Below are positions 53,878 to 64,000 of a stretch of 64,000 nt of DNA, piece by piece. The DNA comes from Ampullaceana balthica (Eukaryota > Mollusca > Gastropoda > Lymnaeidae): contig CALYLW010001014.1 of NCBI GenBank assembly GCA_944989445.1, forward strand, positions 196,881-260,880, written 5' to 3'. The notes beneath the pieces were generated by a model. That model did not search any database. It was not told where the DNA came from and saw only the letters and a list, made by a program, of their open reading frames with translations. Each line of letters opens with the position of its first letter. Position 1 is the stretch's first letter. Position numbers and translations under genes: made by a program.

Positions 53878-54415
53878 TAACAACACACCCACCAGGGTGA
53901 ACTTACAACACACCCACTAGGGTGAACTAACAACACACCCACCAGGGTGAACTAACAACACACACCCAGGGTGAACTAACAACACACCCACCAGGGTGAA
54001 CTAACAATACACCCACCAGGGTGAACCAACACACCCACTAGGGTGAACTAACAATACAACCCACCAGGGTGAACTAACAATACAACCCACCAGGGTGAAC
54101 TAACAATACAACCCACCAGGGTGAACTAACAACACACCCACCAGGGTGAACTAACAATACAACCCACCAGGGTGAACTAACAATACAACCCACCAGGGTG
54201 AACTAACAATACAACCCACCAGGGTGAACTAACAATACAACCCACCAGGGTGAACTAACAACTACCCCCAGGGTGAACTAACAACACACCCACCAGGGTG
54301 AACTAATAACACCCCCCCCCTCGGGTGAACTAACAACACACCCATCAGGGTGAACTAACAACACCCCCCAGGGTGAACTAACAACACACCCACCAAGGTG
54401 AACTTAAGAGGCACA
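53878..54415. repeat. 26-27-bp minisatellite, about 20 copies
   Basis: Unit ACAACACACCCACCAGGGTG+AACTA, with a longer variant ACAATACAACCCACCAGGGT. It starts about 155 bp after the 35-bp array. Confidence 0.95.
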
Positions 54416-56030
54416 AACTGATACTTAAGGGACCTAGACACAAGATGGCATGACTATAAATGTCATATTTTAGTTCATTTGTTGATTCTTTGCTCCCCTT
54501 CCCCCCTATGACAAAACAGATCATTGTAATTGTAGGTTTATTTCTCACCTTTTCCGCCCCCTACTGCTATATAAACTCTATAACCAGCTTATACTTGTAT
54601 TTTACATTGTTCATGTTCCCTCTTGTTGAAATTTTATTGAATTCTTTTATTCAAGTTTTCCCATATTCCTTTCCATCATTCAGCAAACACAAAATCCTCA
54701 TCAATTTTGTTAAACTTAATTCTGTACAAATAGCCTTTCACAGATGCACATATCAAACAAAAAACATAGGAAAATATTATAGATATCCTTTTAATGATGA
54801 TAAGATGAGATAATATTGCTTATTGGAAGTCAAACCTAAACATTCATTAGTTAAAAATTATACCTTAAAGACTCAAAGAAAGATATCATTGGAAGATATT
54901 GTAACAATTAAAACAAAAATTTGATTGATCTAGTATCATCTAGAAAAAAAAGCAAAATAACAACTTGCTTTGCCTGAAAGTTTCTACTTTATTAAATATT
55001 AATATTTGAAGCTATTACAACAAATACATTTAGCAATAAGGCTTTCATTTAGATATTTGAAACAATAATACTTATGTTTGAAGATGATTATTTCATTAAA
55101 TCTCAATGGTCACAAAGTGTTTTATGTCATTTATTCTCATCATTTGTTACACCCCAACTAAGTTACACTAAGTACGCCATGTATTAGTAATTACAGGATT
55201 CTATTGAGTTTAAACCAAATCAGTTCAAAAAGAAACAGCCTTTAGATTGTTGCAAGAGAATAAATGAAGCTAATTACTAATACCACCAGTCATCCAATAT
55301 TGTGCGAGAAGCTATTGGCCTATTCTACTTCTAGCACAGGTGAAGGTCTGGGTAAGTAAATACTTCTTGTGAATCAACATTTTAGAATATTATAACTACT
55401 GCTTAGGTCAAGTTTACACAACAAAATTCTGATAAAGAAACAACATTCTAATTCTGATGTGGAATAATAAATGAGCTTTAGGCATCGCATGCTTTTGAAA
55501 CAGTCATCATGAAAACAAGGGTCAATCAGACATTGCTGCTGTGGAAGCTCTGTTTTAGACGGTGCTCTAAAAGATGGTCTATGAATTTCAGTCACTTGTG
55601 TGTCAGGAGCAAAAAGGCAGATGGTGTCATGAAGAATAATTATTGTTGATCTTACCCCCCCCCCATAGTAACTACAGGAACATGCAAAATACAGCCAGTT
55701 AAAGGGCAGCAAAATATCTCTGATGTTAATATAATGAGGAAAGCAACGGTTACTTGACTGAAATGATCCCATCCTCGGTGGTTCCAGAGGAATAAGAACA
55801 AATGGCTGCCTTGTCCCATGTCTGATTAAAAAAAATAATTCCTCAACAGAAATTGAAGATGATAATACAAATATGATACATGACGTGCTGCCTGACTAGG
55901 GTTTGATTTGAGCTCATATAACAAAACCTAAATCATGTAGTACAAATAAAGTCTTCATAAGGTCAACCTACTTACTGTAAGAACTTAATAGCCTGGCAGA
56001 TACAAAATTCATATGCAGTACTTCTAATCT
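54416..56030. other. Gene-poor stretch with one unassigned frame
   Basis: A plus-strand frame at 54460-54813 is hydrophobic and AT-driven. A minus-strand frame of 132 codons (55772-55374) is Cys-rich without a recognised domain. Neither has clear splice signals or homology I know. Confidence 0.35.
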
Positions 56031-56657
56031 ACCAAGGCTAATCTATCTAGGCAGAACATCCACTCTAACCAGGCTAATCTATCTAAGCAGGACATCCACT
56101 CTAACCAGGCTAATCTATCTAAGCAGGACATCCACTCTAACCAGGCTAATCTATCTAAGCAGGACATCCACTCTATCCAGGCTAATCTATCTAAGCAGGA
56201 CATCCACTCTAACCAGGCTAATCTATCTAGGCAGGACATCCACTCTAACCAGGCTAATCTATTTAGGCAGGACATCCACTCTAACCAGGCTAATCTATCT
56301 AGGCAGGACATCCACTCTAACCAGGCTAATCTATCTAGGCAGAACATCCACTCTAACCAGGCTAATCTATCTAGACAGAACATCCACTCTAACCAGGCTA
56401 ATCTATCTAGGCAGGACATCCACTCTAACCAGGCTAATCTATCTAGGCAGGACATCCACTCTAACCAGGCTAATCTATCTAGGCAGGACATCCACTCTAT
56501 CCAGGCTAATCTATCTAAGCAAGACATCCACTCTATCCAGGCTAATCTATCTAGGCAGGACATCCACTCTATCCAGGCTAATCTATCTAGGCAGGACATC
56601 CAGGCTAATCTATCTAAGCAAGACATCCACTCTATCCAGGCTAATCTATCTAGATTT
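56030..56657. repeat. 36-bp minisatellite, about 17 copies
   Basis: Unit GCTAATCTATCTAGGCAGGA+CATCCACTCTAACCAG with two common variants (AAGCAGGAC, ATCCAG). One copy near 56600 lacks its CACTCTATC part. As 36 is a multiple of three, the minus strand stays open for 212 codons of a 12-residue repeat (RLAWLEWMSCLD); this alone is not evidence of coding. Confidence 0.95.
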
Positions 56658-56659
56658 AT

Positions 56660-57600
56660 CAACCAATAATCAGGTATACTTCTATCGCACAGGCAAACAA
56701 ATAGATTATCACTTAGGGAGATTATCAGAAAGAAGAGATTTGTACAAAATTAACTCTAAATACATTTTTGGTACTGAGTTGTTTTTTAACAATAAGTTCA
56801 ATAAGATAACCAACAATTTTTTTTTAGTTTTACTGTTTAAAAAATAAATAAATCAGAAACAAAAAAGCTTAGTTGGCAATTATTAGATATCAGAGCTTGG
56901 TCCATTTGTGGCAGTAAAAAAAATGCAGATATGTTTACAAACTTTAAGTATTTACTTTAATTAGCACCAAACAAATAACATGCATTGATTTAAAAAAAAA
57001 TTCTACATTGGCAAAGTAGTGTAAATAAAATAAAGGAAATGTAGTTTAATCTTAAGAAACAATTTAATTACCACAATTATGTTCATTAGTAATTTTGCGT
57101 GAGCTTGCACTTTGCTCCCCATCTTTGCGTTTCCTCCCCCAAGTGGTCCCAAGGTTTGTGTTAAGCCCATCAGACATCAAATGGCATCCCCCACCTTCTG
57201 GCCGTGGACCCACCAAGTTCTGTGTTATGGCGCACATTATTGCTCATCCCAACTATGTAATTACTCAGCAGTGGTTTAAAACATTGGGCTCCCCAAAACT
57301 CTGTGTACTCTCTGTAGGTGTAAGCCCTGCAAACTTTGTTCTCTAGCATTGTGTTCCTCCAGCTGTCTCTTAATAAAAACTATTGGTAAAAAAAAAGGAA
57401 AGAAAGACAGAATGAAAAAAAGTTAGCAGCTTCAATGGATTTGAGTATGAACTAAAGTTTTTATATTTATTTAAGATCTGTCTTTTCTCTTATTAAAAAC
57501 AATAAGGTTATTAGACGGAAAAGCTGTATTATGTACCAGCATCACTTAGAGTTGACATCTACTCAGTTAGCAATGTTTGCACTCCAAGTATAAGTCATTC
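56660..57600. other. Gene-poor stretch between two minisatellites
   Basis: AT-rich. A less AT-rich block at 57095-57350 has an open frame of 83 codons that I do not recognise. No transposon ends seen. Confidence 0.35.
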
Positions 57601-60038
57601 TCAACAATCGCTACTAAACAAGATGGTTTGGATAAATACAGCTAAATTCTTCTAGGTGAAGTGGTACACACATTTTCATTATTATTTTAAAATACCAACA
57701 GCATCCCTCAACAATCGCTACTAAACAAGGGGTTTGGATAAATACAGCTAAATTCTTCTAGGTGAAGTGGTACACACATTTTCATTGTTATTTTAAAATA
57801 CCAACAGCATCCCTCAACAATCGCTACTAAACAAGATGTTTGGATAAATACAGCTAAATTCTTCTAGGTGAAGTGGTACACACATTTTCATTGTTATTTT
57901 AAAATACCAACAGCATCCTCAACAATCGCTACTAAACAAGGGGTTTGGATAAATACAGCTAAATTCTTTAGGTGAAGTGGTACACACATTTTCATTGTTA
58001 TTTTAAAATACCAACAGCATCCCTCAACAATCGCTACTAAACAAGGGGTTTGGATAAATACAGCTAATTCTTCTAGGTGAAGTGGTACACACATTTTCAT
58101 TGTTATTTTAAAATACCAACAGCATCCCTCAACAATCGCTACTAAACAAGGGGTTTGGATAAATACAGCTAAATTCTTCTAGGTGAAGTGGTACACACAT
58201 TTTCATTGTTATTTTAAAATACCAACAGCATCCCTCAACAATCGCTACTAAACAAGGGGTTTGGATAAATACAGCTAAATTCTTCTAGTGAAGTGGTACA
58301 CACATTTTCATTGTTATTTTAAAATACCAACAGCATCCCTCAACAATCGCTACTAAACAAGATGTTTGGATAAATACAGCTAAATTCTTCTAGGTGAAGT
58401 GGTACACACATTTTCATTGTTATTTTAAAATACCAACAGCATCCCTCAACAATCGCTACTAAACAAGATGTTTGGATAAATACAGCTAAATTCTTCTAGG
58501 TGAAGTGGTACACACATTTTCATTGTTATTTTAAAATACCAACAGCATCCCTCAACAATCGCTACTAAACAAGGGGTTTGGATAAATACAGCTAAATTCT
58601 TCTAGGTGAAGTGTACACACATTTTCATTGTTATTTTAAAATACCAACAGCATCCTCAACAATCGCTACTAAACAAGATGTTTGGATAAATACAGCTAAA
58701 TTCTTCTAGGTGAAGTGGTACACACATTTTCATTGTTATTTTAAAATACCAACAGCATCCCTCAACAATCGCTACTAAACAAGGGGTTTGGATAAATACA
58801 GCTAAATTCTTCTAGGTGAAGTGGTACACACATTTTCATTGTTATTTTAAAATACCAACAGCATCCCTCAACAATCGCTACTAAACAAGGGGTTTGGATA
58901 AATACAGCTAAATTCTTCTAGGTGAAGTGGTACACACATTTTCATTGTTATTTTAAAATACCAACAGCATCCCTCAACAATCGCTACTAAACAAGATGTT
59001 TGGATAAATACAGCTAAATTCTTCTAGGTGAAGTGGTACACACATTTTCATTGTTATTTTAAAATACCAACAGCATCCCTCAACAATCGCTACTAAACAA
59101 GATGTTTGGATAAATACAGCTAAATTCTTCTAGGTGAAGTGGTACACACATTTTCATTGTTATTTTAAAATACCAACAGCATCCCTCAACAATCGCTACT
59201 AAACAAGATGTTTGGATAAATACAGCTAAATTCTTCTAGGTGAAGTGGTACACACATTTTCATTGTTATTTTAAAATACCAACAGCATCCCTCAACAATC
59301 GCTACTAAACAAGATGTTTGGATAAATACAGCTAAATTCTTCTAGGTGAAGTGGTACACACATTTTCATTGTTATTTTAAAATACCAACAGCATCCCTCA
59401 ACAATCGCTACTAAACAAGGGGTTTGGATAAATACAGCTAAATTCTTCTAGGTGAAGTGGTACACACATTTTCATTGTTATTTTAAAATACCAACAGCAT
59501 CCCTCAACAATCGCTACTAAACAAGATGTTTGGATAAATACAGCTAAATTCTTCTAGGTGAAGTGGTACACACATTTTCATTGTTATTTTAAAATACCAA
59601 CAGCATCCCTCAACAATCGCTACTAAACAAGGGGTTTGGATAAATACAGCTAAATTCTTCTAGGTGAAGTGGTACACACATTTTCATTGTTATTTTAAAA
59701 TACCAACAGCATCCCTCAACAATCGCTACTAAACAAGGGGTTTGGATAAATACAGCTAAATTCTTCTAGGTGAAGTGGTACACACATTTTCATTGTTATT
59801 TTAAAATACCAACAGCATCCCTCAACAATCGCTACTAAACAAGATGTTTGGATAAATACAGCTAAATTCTTCTAGGTGAAGTGGTACACACATTTTCATT
59901 GTTATTTTAAAATACCAACAGCATCCCTCAACAATCGCTACTAAACAAGATGTTTGGATAAATACAGCTAAATTCTTCTAGGTGAAGTGGTACACACATT
60001 TTCATTGTTATTTTAAAATACCAACAGCATCCCTCAAC
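57600..60038. repeat. 106-bp tandem repeat, 23 copies, two subtypes
   Basis: Unit begins CCCTCAACAATCGCTACTAA and ends AATACCAACAGCAT. Copies are almost identical, differing mainly at AACAAGATGTTTGG versus AACAAGGGGTTTGG, plus rare one-base indels. Scoring AT-type as A and GG-type as G from left to right gives A G A GGGG AA G A GG AAAA G A GG AA. It ends about 490 bp from the EBPL stop codon. Confidence 0.97.
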
Positions 60039-60295
60039 GATGATGAAATTTTCATTTTAAAAATCAAAAATAAAATATAAACAAATCTTGTTTCACAATT
60101 AAACATTTCCTGCTTTAGTCTGATGCATCTCTTTCTAACATATGTTCACAAAGATGTCTAAAATGTTGGTTTTTTTTAGGTTATCTTATATTTTTAAATA
60201 AAATAATTCATTTCTTGATGAATATATCATTAACACAAAAAAATTAATGAATATTTATCAGTGTCGGCAGTGATTTAATATTAGCTATGTGTCAT

Positions 60296-60301
60296 TTTAT
60301 T
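60296..60301 (-). terminator. EBPL: EBPL polyadenylation signal (candidate)
   Basis: TTTATT on the plus strand is AATAAA in the EBPL direction, about 230 bp after its stop codon. Confidence 0.45.
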
Positions 60302-60528
60302 TCTTTATCTCTCAATTACTTGCTGAATTACTGGCACATCTAAAATAAACTCTTCACTTAGCTACGCAAAATATTTTTATGATCTGAGCAATTTTGAGGT
60401 GTCGGGTAATTTTCTGCCAATTTACAAAGTTATGTATTACTGGATCTTGTATGGTTTACAATCGGCATGAGATGGAAATCCCTGAGGATACTGACCTAAT
60501 CCAGATTTTAAACAAAGATGATTTTTTT

Positions 60529-61769
<1,241 letters not shown>

Positions 61770-62389
61770 CTATAAAAGAATTTTAAAAAAAAACATAATT
61801 GAAAAAAAAGTCACAATTGACTTTAAAACATGTGGGATTTCAATCTTGTGTCATGCTATTAAGTCTTCAATTATGCACAGATAAAAACCTTTTTCTCCAT
61901 AATTCAAGGACACTTGATTTCAATGTCTTCATACAGTGACGCATTTACATATCCAGGTGCTGGTACTTTTTAAGACTATAAGTAACACATAAAATAGTGC
62001 CATGAACAAAATTGAATCAGGTAAATAAAAATGTCTCATAACATAGTTTATCAAAGCAGAAGTAAATCATGGGAAAGCTAATAAGGATAATTCATTGAAA
62101 TATTTTAAGTTTTAGTGGAAGTAGTGCAATTTTCTTACTATTAATTTTAAATTAATTACTAAGCACATTTAGGCCTAGTTTTTCAGTAAGATATTTGAAA
62201 TGCCTTTTTTATCAGTATAATTTTAAGCTTGAAAATTACTTTTCCACCATTTCAACTTACACCTCAAATCCCTCCTCCCACTAGAGGCCATCCATATATA
62301 ATATACATGCTGTGGGAGGAAGGATGTTCCAATTTAGGAAATTTTGTTTCCTCTAATGTTTGTGGTTTCACGTGCAAAATAGTAAATTG
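61770..62389. other. EBPL: EBPL upstream intron or flank
   Basis: AT-rich. I searched the minus strand for the HxxxE helix and N-terminus of EBPL and did not find them. Confidence 0.45.
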
Positions 62390-62612
62390 GTGTGCAAAAT
62401 TGTACAGCACCAAAGTTGTGTGTGCTAATTCTCCTTCTAGTCTGGCATCTAGTCTGGTGTGAAATGTGTTGCCTGAATAAGCCAGGAAAACCAACACATT
62501 ATCAAACTTCAAAACACTAATAAAAAAGTAAGCCTAGTCATAAACCTTGTATAAGATTAGGATGAGATCATCTCCTGTATAGAAGGAGTGTCTGTAATGT
62601 TTAAGATAGATA
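62390..62612 (+). mobile_element. CR1/jockey-like LINE 3' end
   Basis: Decayed C-terminal coding sequence, CACTAATAAAAAAG, then CTGTATAGAAGGAGTGTCTG and GATAGATA. It has the same tail as the LINE ending at 4575 and the SINEs. Confidence 0.65.
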
Positions 62613-63258
62613 CATTTAACATGTCACAAACACACATACAACAGTTACAACTATACATTTTAAGTTACAGGATTTCTTAAATTTAATCACGAAAGCCTAA
62701 TTAAATAAATGATTATCATATTTCAGTCAAAGCAATATTTATTAATAAAATTCATCCAGTCAAGCTACTAAAAAGCCAATACACTGACTACAAACAGCCG
62801 GTAGTCATTTCTGGAGGTCCTCAAAATTAGCCTGTGCTTAAGGTACAAAATAGTTCACGGGCTAATTTGTCACCAGTGAAATTCCGGGTGCAGTAGCATT
62901 GCAGTAGAACGTTTTGTTAATTTTTGTGTAAAATTGTTCAGGCGAATTTTCAAACATGGAAGGTGTTAGCGTTAGGTTTAGCTATAGAATTTTAGGGATA
63001 GGGTTATTAAAAAGTGTATCCTCCCATTTTTGTGATTCAGACGCATGAACAGTAACAGTGAGTACCATTTTTTCCTTCATATTTTGCACATTTTTTGCAG
63101 TTTTCCAAACTCGGCAGGTTGCTAAAATAGCCTCAATTTTAAGAATCTCCACCCCCCACCACACGCCATTTGTTTAAATTCGCATTTTTTGCAGTTTTTC
63201 AACATCGGCAGGTTGGTAAAAAAGTCACAAATTAGAGAATCCCCGATCACCCTCTAAA
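62613..63258. other. AT-rich stretch with a local duplication
   Basis: TTTTTTGCAGTTTTCCAAAC then TCGGCAGGTTG at 63091 is echoed at 63186 (TTTTTTGCAGTTTTTCAACA, TCGGCAGGTTG), a diverged direct repeat of about 95 bp. No gene recognised. Confidence 0.45.
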
Positions 63259-63699
63259 GGGGCCGTCCATAAATAACGTCACACGATTTGGGCTGATTTT
63301 TACCCCCCTCCCCCTCTTCACACTTAGTCACAAAAACTTAGACCCCCCCCCCTTCCAATATGACGTCACAAAGCTTTGAACCCCCCCCACCCCCAAAAAA
63401 TAATTTAAAAATTTATTTTTTTTTCTAATTGAAAATTGGTATTGTTGCAAATTACTTTTTTGCCATTTAAATATGTATTTACATTTAGTGTCAATCTGCA
63501 CTCTAATATCGTGACACGTGTGAAGCCATTGAAAGGGTCATTAAATAAATTGTAAGCAATCAAATATTTAAGTGGAACTTTTATTTAAAGTAGTACGTTT
63601 TGATGTGACATCACATTTCTTTAACAACCCCCTTCCCACTCATCACAAAAGTGTGACCCCCTCCCCCCTAGGCATGTGACATCATTTATGGACGGCCCC
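63259..63699. mobile_element. GGGGCC-family element, full-length
   Basis: Left end GGGGCCGTCCATAAATAACG, right end CATCATTTATGGACGGCCCC. C-rich and G-rich subterminal blocks, CACGTGTGAAGCCATTG and TTAAGTGGAACTTTTATTTA match the other copies in inverse orientation. AAA flanks it on the left and, one base away, on the right. Confidence 0.8.
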
Positions 63700-63887
63700 C
63701 AAATTTCTATGTTTTGCACTATGCCAGAAATTACCCTATTTGCGCTGGCCACATCAACGATAATTTACCAAATTTTTAATAAGTTATTTGATTCAAGTAT
63801 TTCAAATTCAACAAGATTGACATGTGACATACTCTTCTTTTATTTATTTGTTATTTTATTTATAAATTTATATAATTATAATGATCA

Positions 63888-64000
63888 TGTTGAGTTGCAG
63901 TCTATCCTGAGTGAGAGGCGCCTGCGGTGGTTGTCCACAGGATGGGCTAGGAGCGAATTCCAAGAGCTCTGCTTTAGGGTGAGCTGGCAACTAGTCTAAG
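63888..64000 (+). pseudogene. LINE fragment at the window edge
   Basis: GAGTGAGAGGCGCCTGCGGT onward matches the C-terminal coding part of LINE copy 2 at 44380-44475 (LSERRLRWLS...), with a small deletion after GGTTG. It continues past the window. Confidence 0.8.

Noticed and set aside
57600..60038. Possible CRISPR-like or rDNA spacer array
   Set aside because: Near-identical 106-bp tandem units with no spacers and no rRNA sequence beside them.

Overview
The window reads as AT-rich, intron-rich animal nuclear DNA. Genes are split by GT-AG introns and the space between them is filled with transposons, MITEs, Helitrons, LINE fragments, tRNA-derived SINEs and minisatellites. The three host proteins and the repeat mix suggest a protostome invertebrate. 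A mollusc, perhaps a gastropod, is my best guess, but this is inference; no species marker is visible.

Three host genes can be assembled exon by exon. (1) PARL, a mitochondrial rhomboid protease, plus strand, 4921-15166: nine coding exons join in frame to 365 residues, with the catalytic Ser and His both present. (2) TPT1/TCTP, translationally controlled tumour protein, minus strand, 31737 down to 18388: six exons, 174 residues, the last exon giving only the stop codon and 3'UTR. (3) EBPL, emopamil-binding-protein-like, minus strand, 61769 down to 60529: the last three coding exons, with the N-terminus off the window or not recognised. PARL and TPT1 converge. Nothing suggests an operon or a shared pathway.

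Layout. 0.6-4.6 kb: a hAT transposon carrying a broken LINE, then a second LINE tail split by a hAT MITE. 4.9-15.2 kb: PARL, with two SINEs in introns 1 and 2 and a dead piggyBac transposase in intron 8. 16.3-17.8 kb: a pogo-like and a GGGGCC-type MITE. 17.9-31.8 kb: TPT1, whose introns hold several hAT elements, including a nest of four transposons at 25.6-30.3 kb. 31.9-38.4 kb: GGGGCC elements, hAT MITEs, a Tigger remnant, a SINE and a 2.65-kb hAT that contains a palindrome with a Helitron in one arm. 39-42 kb: mixed repeats. 42.4-44.7 kb: a second broken LINE. 44.75-51.87 kb: a run of nonautonomous Helitrons, one 3-kb element with a satellite-like interior followed by five copies of a (TTG)n-rich family. 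52.4-60.0 kb: four minisatellites (35, 26-27, 36 and 106 bp). 60.5-61.8 kb: EBPL. 62.4-64.0 kb: LINE fragments and a GGGGCC element.

The most unusual material is the Helitron tract, in particular the head-to-tail junctions, the higher-order repeat inside the large element, and the natural empty site preserved in the other arm of a palindrome. No autonomous Helitron Rep/helicase, no CRISPR array and no intact transposase was found.
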